Source: Paenibacillus sonchi | GTDB taxonomy: Bacteria > Bacillota > Bacilli > Paenibacillales > Paenibacillaceae | DNA length: 64,000 nucleotides | NCBI RefSeq assembly: GCF_016772475.1 | Contig: NZ_CP068595.1 | Location: 3,782,001 to 3,846,000, forward strand | Direction: 5' to 3' | Shown here: piece after piece, positions 1-10,467 of the stretch | Layout: each line of letters opens with the position of its first letter | Numbering within the stretch: the first letter of the stretch is position 1 | Made by a program: the position numbers and the translations under genes | The notes under the pieces: model-generated | What the model saw: only the letters and a program-made list of their open reading frames with translations | Databases searched by the model: none | What the model was told of the DNA's origin: nothing

Positions 1-1
1 G

Positions 2-523
2 GCGGTGTGCGACCGGATCTTTCTGTATAAATGGAATGAATCAGGACATTATGATTTTGATCTGGCCCTGGTTCAGGAAACCCTTGAAGATTACCTGCTC
101 TCCAGAAATACATCGGCCCGATTCCGGATGGTTGCCTCCCCTTGGAATCATTGTGATTACGGGTTGAAGACCTATGCCTCTCTGCTGCAATATTTCGAGC
201 AACTGCTGAATGGGCAAACCGGCTTCGACGTCAGGCATATTCACAGCTTGTGGGAGCATAAGAGCTTGATGACAGCCCGCATCAGATACATGCAAGGGCT
301 TACACAGCCGCTTATTTCTTCTGATGATGTGCTTGCTTCTGCCATGGAATTGGAACGGCTGGCCTTAAACGCGCGAAACTTGATGCTGAAATATTATTTG
401 CACAACACTCCGCAATCGCTTGTCAGAATCATGGGGTATCTGGAAGAAATAGCGGCCAAGGAAAAGCTGTTTATGGAAAAGCAATTGGATCACCTGTCTC
501 AAAACAAAGTGTATTCCTTCTAA
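2..523 (+). CDS. BtrH-like acyltransferase, C-terminal part (cut by window start)
   Basis: The frame is open to the left edge, so the start and the N-terminal half lie outside the window; an internal GTG at 5 is probably not the start. The 170 or so visible residues are mostly helical and hydrophilic, with no signal peptide. They align by eye with the C-terminal half of the protein at 51863-52954: both have a YGL motif followed by about 110 residues of helices with similar spacing. That protein looks like the butirosin BtrH family, which transfers an acyl chain from an ACP to an amine. The catalytic Cys and His would be in the missing part. A free-standing ACP gene follows 65 bases downstream, which resembles the BtrI/BtrH pairing in butirosin clusters. 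Family membership rests only on the paralogue comparison, so it is moderately sure. Confidence 0.6.
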   Translation, partial: AVCDRIFLYKWNESGHYDFDLALVQETLEDYLLSRNTSARFRMVASPWNHCDYGLKTYASLLQYFEQLLNGQTGFDVRHIHSLWEHKSLMTARIRYMQGLTQPLISSDDVLASAMELERLALNARNLMLKYYLHNTPQSLVRIMGYLEEIAAKEKLFMEKQLDHLSQNKVYSF

Positions 524-588
524 GCCATGTCATGATCCATCCCGCTCAAAGGCTGTAGATAAAATCCAAAAGGGGAGTGATTCTAAGC

Positions 589-891
589 GTGATAACCAAA
601 AACGAGATTGAAGCCCAATTGGTGCAAATTTATCTCAAACAGATGCAAGTGGTGGCAGCTGGCGATACTGCTGGCGATGCAGCTGTGCAGACCAACGGAA
701 TTGATTTTTCCAGGGAGCAAATCAGCCTGCAGGAGGCAGGAATTAACTCACTGGGGTTCATCCGGTTAGTGGTTGAGATCGAAAATGCGTTTCAGATTCA
801 ATTTGAGGATGACATGCTGGACATTCAATTATTCCATTCACTGCAAGATCTGGTTGCTTATATTGAGCGGGAAGTGAATAAAGCGTCGTGA
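589..891 (+). CDS. Free-standing acyl carrier protein
   Basis: This is a small acidic protein of about 100 residues with a carrier-protein signature: the phosphopantetheine-attachment serine lies in GINSLGF, followed by the usual RLVVEIENAF helix and the late VAYIEREV helix. GTG at 577 is also in frame, but the ribosome site AGGGGA (571-576) directly abuts it. GTG at 589 has a workable spacing of about 12 bases, so I prefer it. The attachment motif is NSL instead of the common DSL. As a discrete carrier beside a BtrH-like gene it could hold a starter or side-chain acyl group; that role is inferred. It lies upstream of the PKS operon and probably belongs with the gene before it. Confidence 0.8.
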   Translation: MITKNEIEAQLVQIYLKQMQVVAAGDTAGDAAVQTNGIDFSREQISLQEAGINSLGFIRLVVEIENAFQIQFEDDMLDIQLFHSLQDLVAYIEREVNKAS

Positions 892-902
892 CCTGCAATT
901 TC

Positions 903-931
903 TTGACAAGGGTATAGGCGTACGATAATAT
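903..931 (+). promoter_or_regulatory. Putative sigma-A promoter
   Basis: A perfect TTGACA at 903-908 is followed, after 17 bases, by TAATAT at 926-931; a GATAAT at 924-929 overlaps it with 15-base spacing. It sits just after the ACP gene and points toward the thioesterase at 1191, which would give a leader of about 250 bases. It is the best promoter match in the 892-1190 gap. Confidence 0.55.
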
Positions 932-1118
932 GTTGGTTAAGGGTTCCAAGTCGACAATTTTTTGGATAGATAAAGATACTCATAGTAGTAAAACCTGTCC
1001 TGACAACAGTAGAGTTATAGGGGAGGTTTTTGCTTTATTCTCACAAAAATAACCAGACTGTTCTATTGAAGCTTAGGCACTTTAGAATGACGCAGGGGCC
1101 ATAAATGGTAGAGTAGTA

Positions 1119-1138
1119 GTGTATGATGCATGATACAC
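1119..1138 (+). promoter_or_regulatory. 20-bp inverted repeat, possible operator
   Basis: GTGTATGATGCATGATACAC is a palindrome with only one mismatched pair (1125/1132). It lies about 50 bases upstream of the thioesterase start and about 190 bases after the likely promoter. The TGTAT...ATACA ends resemble sites bound by GntR-type dimeric regulators, but no regulator gene is in the window. It could be an operator for a second promoter or a roadblock site. The assignment is by symmetry only. Confidence 0.45.
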
Positions 1139-1190
1139 GAAATGGCGAAGCTATGCCTCTGAAGACGTTGTCTAAAAAGGAGAATACGCA

Positions 1191-1913
1191 GTGGGTACGA
1201 GCAACGGTTCTTTGGATGGGATGAAGTTGTTTTGTTTGCCGTACGCAGGTGGTTCTGCTACCGTATTTACAAAGTGGAAACGAGAGCTGGACTCAAGAAT
1301 TGAGCTGATACCCGTAGAGCTGGCCGGGAGGGGAAGAAGGTTTGTAGAACCATTTTATCCTTCGCTGCATGACGGGGTGATGGATATCTCGACTGCGATT
1401 ATGGATCAAATAGGCGACAAGGGCTATTCCTTATTTGGACACAGCATGGGGACGTTATATATATGTGAACTGATGAAACAAATCCAGGCCAACGGCTGGG
1501 AAAAACCGCAGCATCTTTTTCTGTCCGGCATGCACCCGCCCCATATTCAAGATAAGAAGAAGATACATCATTTGCCGGATGATGAATTCTGGCAGGAAGT
1601 CATCAGGCTTGGCGGAACTCCGAAGCAGGTTTCGGAGAACAAAGAACTGATGGAAATTTTCACACCGGTCCTAAGGTCTGACTACAAGAATGTAGAGAGC
1701 TATATCACTGAAGCCCCCCAAGAGAAATGGGATATGGATATAACTGTTCTTGTCGGCGATGAGGATGAGATCACAAGCATAGGTGATATCCGGCAGTGGA
1801 AAGAGTACACGACCCAATCCTGCTCGATCGTTACGTTTCAGGGCGGGCACTTCTTCATCAACGAGGAAGAGAAGAAGGTCATCGACCTCATTAACAGAAC
1901 ACTAATTGCATAG
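1191..1913 (+). CDS. Type II thioesterase (GrsT family)
   Basis: This 240-residue alpha/beta hydrolase has the size and motifs of external editing thioesterases that clear stalled or wrongly primed carrier domains in PKS/NRPS lines. The N-terminal LFCLPYAGGSA forms the oxyanion region, the nucleophile Ser85 is in GHSMG, the acidic residue is in VGDEDE and the histidine is in GGHFF. The start is GTG, set by an AAAAAGGAG ribosome site ending 7 bases upstream. It is transcribed ahead of the PKS genes and separated from them by a strong hairpin at 1921. Its partners are expected to be the carrier domains of genes A to H and the NRPS genes. It could alternatively release a product from the upstream ACP. 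Confidence 0.92.
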   Translation: MGTSNGSLDGMKLFCLPYAGGSATVFTKWKRELDSRIELIPVELAGRGRRFVEPFYPSLHDGVMDISTAIMDQIGDKGYSLFGHSMGTLYICELMKQIQANGWEKPQHLFLSGMHPPHIQDKKKIHHLPDDEFWQEVIRLGGTPKQVSENKELMEIFTPVLRSDYKNVESYITEAPQEKWDMDITVLVGDEDEITSIGDIRQWKEYTTQSCSIVTFQGGHFFINEEEKKVIDLINRTLIA

Positions 1914-1920
1914 AATGTGC

Positions 1921-1968
1921 CAGCATAAATAACCCTCGCCTGTATATGGTGAAGGGTTATTTATGCTG
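1921..1968 (+). terminator. 16-bp perfect hairpin, terminator or attenuator
   Basis: Left arm 1921-1936 and right arm 1953-1968 pair perfectly over 16 bases around a 16-base loop, 7 bases after the thioesterase stop. The stem is AT-rich at its base and no T-run follows, so it is not a classical intrinsic terminator. It may slow or partly stop transcription into the PKS operon, or protect the 3' end of the thioesterase message. An ATG at 1946 lies in the loop and is unlikely to start the PKS. Confidence 0.6.
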
Positions 1969-2062
1969 TGCTGCTGACAGTGCTAACGAAGGATACGGGT
2001 TAGCTCTAAGGCCTTGGAGGCACCTCTTCCGCAGAGTTATAGGAAAGGAACTGGGGGTTACT

Positions 2063-5000
2063 ATGAGTTATCAAAACAGTGGGCAAATGTATACCGGATT
2101 GGAAATTGCTGTCATCGGCCTGGATTGTAAATTTCCGCAAGCTGCTGACGCCGGGCAATTTTGGAATAACCTCAAGCACGGAGTCGAAGGGATTCAATTT
2201 TTTTCCGATGAGGAAATGATTCAATCCGGCATCGACCCGGCTCTATGCAATGATCCGAATTATGTGAAGGCAAGAGGCATTCTGGAAGACATTGAATATT
2301 TTGATGCCTCCTTTTTTGACTATACGCCGTTTGAAGCGACGGTACTGGACCCTCAAGTCAGAATCTTTCATGAATGTGTGATGAATGCTTTAGACAATGC
2401 CGGGTATAATCCCGATACATACAAGGGGCAAATCGGGCTGTACGCGGGCAGCACCGAAAATGCCAACTGGCAGCTTCGCCAGCTTCTGGCTGACGAGCAC
2501 CCTACGTTTAACATGAGCTTCCGTGAATATTTATGTACGTCGGTCTCCTATAAATTAAGACTGAGGGGGCCAAGCGTGACCGTTCTGTCGGCGTGCTCCA
2601 CATCGCTGGTTGCTGTCCATCTGGCGAGCCAGGCTTTGCTGAACGGTGAATGCAACATCGCATTGGCGGGCGGTGTGCACCTGTCGCTCCCTTCCAAGAA
2701 GGGGTATTACTACGTCGAGGATCTCATCTATTCAGCGGACGGCCATTGCCGCACCTTTGATGCCGCTTCACAGGGAACGCTTATCAGCGATGGAGCAGGG
2801 GTCGTCGTCCTGAAAACCCTGCAGGATGCCATTCAGGACCGCGATCATATTTACGCCGTGATTAAAGGATCGGCCGTCAATAACGACGGCAACCGGAAAG
2901 CGGGGTTCTCCGCGCCGAGCATCAACGGACAAAGAGAAGTGATTGAAGCGGCACTCCAAATGGCTGAAGTGGAGGCCGAATCGATTACTATGGTGGAAGC
3001 CCACGGCACGGGCACGAAGATAGGGGATTCCATCGAGATCGAAGCACTGAAACGGGCTTATGGCACTGGCCATAAAGCATATTGCGCCATCGGCTCTGTA
3101 AAGTCGAATATCGGCCATCTGAATGAAGCGGCAGGGATTGCAGGATTGATCAAAACGATTCTGTCGATTGAGCACAGGCAGATTCCTCCCACGATTAACT
3201 TCAACAACCCGAATCCCAAAATTGAGTTTGAGGATACCCCCTTTTATGTAAATAATGCATTGGCCGATTGGACAACCGCAGGCACGGCGCTCCGGGCCGC
3301 CGTAAGCTCTTTTGGCATCGGCGGGACCAATGCCCATGTCATTCTTGAAGAGCCTCCGTCATTAGAACCAGCAACTGAGGAGAAGGCTCCCCGGTTGTTT
3401 GTATTCTCTGCCAAGACCCCAACCGCCGTGCAGGAGCAAATCAGCCGCTTCAAGCAGCACTTGAAAAGCTGTCCCCAGCTGAGTCTGTCCGATGCCGCCT
3501 ATACGCTGCAAACAGGGAGAAGGGCTATGCCAAACCGTGCTTATATTGTTGCGGGCAGTCTTCAGGAACTGGCAAGCAAGCTTGAGGACAAGAACGTTAC
3601 CGTCCAGTCAGTAGACAAAAGCGAATGCGCTGTTCTTTACGTCTTGCCGGATATCGATGGTAATATCCAGGCTGTTCAACAGGCGGTCTCTTTATATGAG
3701 AGCCATCCGGTGTTCCGCCAGGCGGCAGACACAGCTATGGGCAAATTGGGAGCTCACAGCGGGATAGACTTCCGCACACTTTTTCTCCAGGGTGAAAAAA
3801 ATCAGCTGCAGCGTGAGGCTATTCATTTTCTATTCGTCTATGCTGTGGTAAGCATCATGCTGCAATGTAACCATAAACCTTTGGGGCTGCTTGGCATCAA
3901 GCGGGGCAGCCTTGCAGCTGCCGCTGTGACAGAGGCTTTGGCACTTCAACACTCGTTCACTGCATGCATGGACAGAGAGAGCACAGCCGTCACAGCTCAT
4001 CCGATCCATAACCCCCGTGTCCCGATGTTTTCGGCGGCAAGCGGCGGCAAGCTATCGCTGGAAGAGCTGAAGGAACCGGATTTTTGGAGTAACGTCCGGA
4101 ACTATTCTTTTTCGTTAACGACGGGGATGGTGAACCTCGTGAACACCCCCAAAACCCTTGTTGCTTATATAGGAACAGAAGTACACGAGCTAATGAAAGC
4201 AATAGATGAACCCCGCTCTAAGCTGATTTCCTTCAATCCAGGTGCGGACGGTATTAGTGCGGACGGGTGTTTTCAGCAATGGATAGGGAGACTATGGAGC
4301 GCAGGGCTGGGCATTCGCTGGGAAGCTCTTGAGAAGGCAGGAAATAAGGGCCGGATTCCGCTGCCCGCCTATCCGTTTGAGCGAAACCGCTATTTCCTTG
4401 ACGAAGACCCGGCACAGCTGGGACATTCCTTGCTGCAGCAGGTAAAAGGACAGACCGGCCAACAGAAATCTGCGGCGGATTGCTGCTATACGGCCACCTG
4501 GAAGAAAGCGGCGCTTTCCAGCGTGAAAAGCAGGAAGGGGATCAAGCCCTCAGCGATTATTGTTCACGATGTCGCCTTGGATGAGCGCACCATCGAAATA
4601 TGCAGCCGTTACTTTGACCATCCGGTTTTTGTGGCAAAAGCCTGCAGCCCTGTTACGGCTGGCGGCGCCACAATCCAACTGGAGAACAGCAGTAAACACG
4701 CCTACAGCCAAATGATTCAAGCGTATCAAAAGCAAACAAAGGCGTTCCCCCAGAATATCCTCTATTTTGCGCTAAACGATCAGGGCATGGAGTCATGGGA
4801 TCACGGCCAGGAAGATCTTATGCTGCAAGAAACTTATTATGGATTATTGTCTCTCATTCAAGCTATAGATGAGTGCAATGCTAACGGAATGCTTCAACTG
4901 AATGTGGTCACGAATCATCTTTTTGATGTGCTGGGCAATGAAGAAATAAACCCGTGGAATGCGACACTTCTGGGACTTATTCGCGGAATTCCCCTGGAGT

Positions 5001-8000
5001 TTCCGGGCCTGCAATGCCAGCTCATTGAGATTGCGGATCAAGAACAGCTCCGCTTGTCCGCAGCCGCCGACATCCTTTTCCGGGAAGCGGAGAGCAGCCG
5101 GGACGAGATTGTCGCTATACGCGGAAATTCCAAATGGCTGCCCATGTACGAACCTCTTGAACCGGGCCCGGACACCATGCCTGTGCTTTCCGACCAAGGG
5201 GTTTATTTGATCACAGGGGGAAGCGGCGGCATCGGAATGGAACTGGCCGAATATCTATCCCGCAATTGCAATGCCAGCCTCGTCCTCCTTGTCCGTTCAG
5301 CGTTTCCGGCGCGAAGCCAGTGGGAAAGCTGGCTTCGTGAACAGGCCAAACATGATCCTGTCTCGGAAAAAATCAGAAGAATTCAGGCAATGGAACAAAG
5401 GGGAACACAGGTATACGTATATCAATCAGATGTTTCTGACTTCAATCGTCTTGCCGATACCATTCAGCAGGTCGAGCAGGAGATTGGGCGCATCCAAGGC
5501 GTCATCCATGCCGCAGGGCTTCCTGGCGGCGGCTTTATTCAGCAGCAGAGTAAGGAGACCGCAGACCCGGTCATCCTGACCAAAGCGCTGGGCTGCATGC
5601 ATTTGAATCAGATCCTTCAGGATCATCCATTGGATTTCTTTGCGGTATGCTCTTCGGTCAGCACACTGTTTCCGATTATTGGTCAGTCCGATTATAATGC
5701 AGCCAATGCTTTTGTTGATGCATACGCAGAATATTGGAACCGCTTTGGCAAACACCGGATAACCAGCATCAAATGGGATGTGTGGAAGGATGTCGGGATG
5801 GCGGTAAATGCAGGGACAGCTCCGGCTCCCCGGAAAGAACTTGCCCATCCGTTGTTCGATTCCTGCCTTCATTTGAGAGAGAGGGACATCTTCCACTCGA
5901 AGCTGAGCCTGCGTAAGCATTGGGTGCTGCAGGATCACCGCACGGAGGAATACGGCGTATTATCAGGTACTGCTGTACTGGAAATGGTTCGGGAGGCTGT
6001 TGAAAGCACCAGGCTGAAGAAGCCTTTCCTTCTACACAATATACAGTTCCACACGCCCATCCTGGTTCAAGCGGAAGAAGAGAAGGAAATCGTGCTTATC
6101 CTCACTAAGCAGAATGAGTTTACACTGTATGGCCGTCTTCCGGAAGAAGCTTCATGGGTGCCGCATGTTACGGGGAGAATTGGTTCCGTTGAGCCGCAGG
6201 GCAACACCGTAGACCTTGAACGGTTGAAGGCGCGCTGTGTCCAGCAGAACGTTATGTTTACAGAAGCTGATAATCACAAGCATGGGGGCCATCTGAGCTT
6301 TGGAAAAAGATGGCGCAATATTCGCCAGGTCATGGCTGGAAACCAGGAAGGCCTGGCTATCATTGAGCTACCGGAGGAGTATCAGGGTGATCTGGAAGAC
6401 TATCATCTGCATCCCGGACTGCTGGATTCCGCAACAAGCTTTTTACTAGGCTTCATTAACCAGACCAATCTGTATATTCCGTTGTCCTATGAATCTCTTG
6501 CCGTCTATGGGGCGTTGACGAGCCGGGTATACAGCTACAGCAAGTACCTTGACAGCTCCTTGCCTCAAGAGGAACTGGCCAGCTTTGATATTCAGATCAT
6601 GGATGAACAAGGCAGCGTCATTATGGATATCAGGAATTACACCATGGTAGCCGTATCCGATGCGCTGACGAGCCGGATCAGCACCAATCACGGGAAGCCG
6701 CAGCATGCTGCCATCGATATAGATCATTTGCTGGCCCCGTCCCCGGCCGGGAATGCAGCTGCCGTAACAGGAATCCTGCCGGAGCAAGGGCGGGACATAT
6801 TCGGCCGGGCGCTTGCGGCGGAAGCTGCCACGATCATCGTATCTGCGGCACCGCTGGAAACACGGCTGCGCGGGGATAAGAGTACCGGTCAGCCGGGCAA
6901 GAACCCAGAGCCGGCGACCCGAAAGTCCCAGGGGAAACGGCCCGAGCTGCCGGTGGCTTATGTTCCTGCCGGAACGGATACCGAGAAAAAATTGTGTGCG
7001 ATCTATGAAAATCATCTTGGATTTCAGCCCATCGGCATCGAGGATGATTTTTTTGAATTGAGCGGAGATTCGCTCAAAGCCATTCATGTGATATCCAGCA
7101 TCAGAAAGCAATTTGACTGCAGCCTGACCCTGACAGACTTTTTTCAGAATAAAACGGTTAAGAGTGTTGCCCGGTTCATCCGGAACGCCAGCCGCGCCAA
7201 TGAACGGCAGATTGCTCCAGTGAACCCCAAAAGCCGCTACCCGGCCTCATTGGCGCAAAAACGGATCTTTTTCCTGCAGGGACTTATGCCGGATACGGTG
7301 GGATACAATGAATCCACTTCCGTCTTGCTGGAAGGGAACATCAATGCCGGGCAAATTGAGGAGATTTTTGCCCAAATTATCAACCGTCATGAAAGCTTGC
7401 GGACTTCCTTCCGGGCTGAAGACGGCGGGATCGTTCAAATCATCCACCCTCATGTTGACTTTAAGCTGATCCGGACGGTGGTGAAATTGCATGGGGTTGA
7501 AGAAGCTGTGGAAAGGTTTATTCAGCCGTTTGACCTTGCCCGGGCACCGCTCATCCGCGTCGGCTTACTCCAAGCCGGGGAGCAGCAAAGCATCCTCGTC
7601 GTCGATATGCACCATATCATTGCAGACGGCACGTCGGTCAATCTGCTGGTCAAAGATTTTGCTGATCTGTATATGGGGAAAATGCTGCCGCCATTAGCCA
7701 TTCAATATAAGGATTATGCCGAGTGGCAGCAAGGATTCATTACTTCCGAAGCTTATCGGAGCAAAGAGGCCTACTGGCTGGAAAAGCTGGCGGGGCCGCT
7801 GCCTGTCTTGACACTGCCGACAGACTATCCGCGTCCGGCTGCACTGAGCTTTCAAGGCGACAGGATCACGTTGGAGCTTGGCCGCCCGTCCAGTGAGCGC
7901 ATCAAAAAGTTTTCCCAGGAGCAGCAGGTGACCTGGTTTATGACCATGCTGGCTGCGTATTATGCATTGCTCGCACGGCTCAGTGGAGAATCCGATATTC

Positions 8001-10467
8001 TGATAGGCATTCCACAGGCCGGGCGCAATCACGAAGACGTACAAGAAATGGTAGGCATGTTTGTGAATTCGCTGGTGCTGCGGAATCAACCGGAGAGGGA
8101 CAAGCCGTTCCTCGCCTTTTTACAGGAAGTACGGGCAAGCCTGCTGGAAGCCTTGGAAAATCAGGATTTTCAGATTGAAATGATTGTGGACCAGCTGGAC
8201 TATAAACGGGACCCGGGCCGGACCTTTCTCTATGACACGATATTCAATTATCAGAGCATGAGAAATCAGACGGAGACGGAAGCAAGTTATCTGCATGACA
8301 TGAAGCTGTCGCCGTATCCCTTGACACCCAAAACGACGAAAGCGGATCTGAATATTCATTTATATGAAGTTCCTTCCGGAATTTACGTGGAGTGCTTCTA
8401 TCGGACGGATTTGTTCAAGCGGGAAACCGTGCAGTACATCTTTGAGGAATATCGCAGATTGATTGAGGCCATTCCAGAGCAGGCCGGCAGGACAATAGGG
8501 GAGCTGCCGGTATTCAGGCAGAAAGACATCCCGCCAGCGGGAGGCAATGTTTCACCACCTGTCCGATTCCAAGCCTTCCATTACAATGATCCGGCAGAGA
8601 ATCTGGTACAGCGGTTCGAAAAGCAGGTTGCTGCATATCCGGCCCATCCTGCTGTCAAATCCCGTGAAGAATCATTGAATTACCGCCAGCTTAACGAACA
8701 AGCCAACCGGATCGCCCGCCGTATACGGGAGCTGAAAGGACAGGAAAGTGTAGAGCGCCCGGTAGCCTTACTGTTCGGGAATACAATTGAAATGGTTGCA
8801 GCGCTGGCAGGGGCAATAAAAGCAGGAATTCCTTTTGTGCCGCTGGACCGCAGCGCTCCGGTGCAGCGCCTGATTTATATGGTCAATGATGCGCAGGCAA
8901 CCCTCATCCTCACTGATTCTGAGAATGAGTCCATTGCCCGTGAACTGGCGGAAAGACTCAATACAAAAGTAACGATTGTCAATACAGCGGAGGGATTGAA
9001 CGGTATCTCTGCGGAGAATCCCTCTGTTTACCCGGATGGTGATCAAACGGCCTTTATCCTGTACACATCAGGCTCCTCGGGGATACCGAAGGGGGTAGTC
9101 CAATCGTACAGAAACATCGCCTATTACATTGCCCAGTTTACGCATTCCTTAGCTGTCAATCATCAAGACCGGATGGCCCTGTTAACAACCTACAGCCATG
9201 CCATCGGCATTCTGGATATATTGGCAAGCCTGCTGAACGGGGCAACGCTGCATTTATGCGATCTTAAACTGGACGCAAGTATACAGAGATTGAGCAGCTG
9301 GTTGAACTCCGAAGGGATTACCATCTATCACTCTGTTCCATCCGTCTTCCGGTTTTTAATGAAGAATCTGCCCGGAGATGTCAGGCTGGCCTCGCTTCGG
9401 ATGATTTTATTGGGCGGAGAAGTGGTTACCAGAGCGGATTTTGAGCTGTACAAGAAGAACTGCGCCGAACACTGCTTGTTTGTTAACTTTCTGGGGTGTT
9501 CGGAATTGATGGTGATTTCCTTTTACATGCTGGATAAGGAAAGTGAAGTGAATCATGCCAAGCTTCCGGCCGGGTACACAGTCGATGGCATTGATGTACA
9601 GATTGTCGATGAGAATGGCAGGGAGGCCGGAATATTCGAGGTCGGGCAGCTCGTCTATCAAAGCGAATATCTCTCCCCTGGTTACTGGAATCAGGCCGGG
9701 GCCACAGAGAAGGTGTTTGCTTCCGGTCCGGACAGCGGAGCGAAAAGGCTGTACCGGAGCGGAGATTATGGCCGGCTGCTGCCCAATGGCTGTCTGGAAT
9801 ACCACGGGAGAAACGATGCCCAACTGAAGATCAGGGGCTACAGAGTTGATCTGAACGAAATCGAAAGCACGCTCGATCACATCCCCTTTATTCAGCAGAG
9901 TATTATCACAGCGATGTTGGATCAAGAGGGGAGCAGGCTATTGCCGCCTATTACGTTCTGAAGGAACCGGCCGCAGAGAAGGACATTATCCGCATGCTGC
10001 GGGAACAGCTGCCTGCGTATCTGATCCCCCGTTATTGGATAGAGCTGAAGTCCTTTCCCATGACTGGTCCGAATAAAGTGGACCGCAAGGCCTTGCCGGT
10101 GCCGGCTGCCATTCCGCCCAAGGACCTCCGGCATGAATATGTGCCTCCCCGCAACGAGATGGAGAACATGCTGGCCAGGCTGTGGGGAGAGGTACTGGGC
10201 ATCCAGCACATCGGGGTAGATGACGGCTTTTTTGAAATCGGCGGCCATTCCTTGCTGCTCATGCAGGTCCAGAACAATCTGGAGAAGGAGCTTAAGCTGA
10301 CCATTGAGATGGGGGATCTTTTTAAATATCCTACCATCAGCTCGTTGGCCTCGTTCTTAAAAGACAAGCATAATCACAATGATTACCTGAACCAAAGCAA
10401 GCAGCGCGGAGAGCTGAGAAGAAGCCTGATGGGAAACCGCAGAAAAGGGGAGCTGAATAATGAATAA
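2063..10467 (+). CDS. PKS-A: KS-AT(degenerate)-KR-DH-ACP-C-A-PCP
   Basis: About 2801 residues once a lost G at 9928-9931 is restored. The ATG at 2063 has a GGGGG ribosome site; the in-frame ATG at 1946 lies in the upstream hairpin. KS spans ~12-430 with Cys178 in ACSTS, AHGTGT and NIGHL. Residues ~520-725 are an AT remnant lacking the FPGQG and GHSxG motifs. KR (~1046-1245) has GGSGGIG, CSSVS and a DYNAAN site. DH (~1260-1540) follows KR, an unusual order; its first motif is DHRTEEYGVLSG, with Ser where Pro is usual, while HPGLLD is kept. ACP (~1640-1710) has GDSL. C (~1720-2160) has HHIIADG. A (~2175-2650) lacks the amino-binding Asp235 and reads GCSEL at core 5, so a non-standard acyl substrate is likely. 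PCP has GGHSL. The stop overlaps the next gene. Confidence 0.9.

Noticed and set aside
1030..1104. Mini-ORF (TTG start, 24 codons) after GGGGAGG, with a 7-bp hairpin at 990-1030, as a leader peptide or attenuator
   Set aside because: The ribosome site is only 3 bases from the TTG, the hairpin is weak with a mismatch, and the peptide shows no run of regulatory codons.
2014..2042. TTGGAG...TTATAG as a promoter for PKS-A
   Set aside because: Both boxes match the consensus poorly; 17-base spacing alone is not enough.
9928..9931. Programmed frameshifting in the PKS/NRPS genes
   Set aside because: Seventeen sites need the same kind of correction, no slippery heptamer or stimulatory structure recurs, and one site is contradicted by its own duplicate copy.
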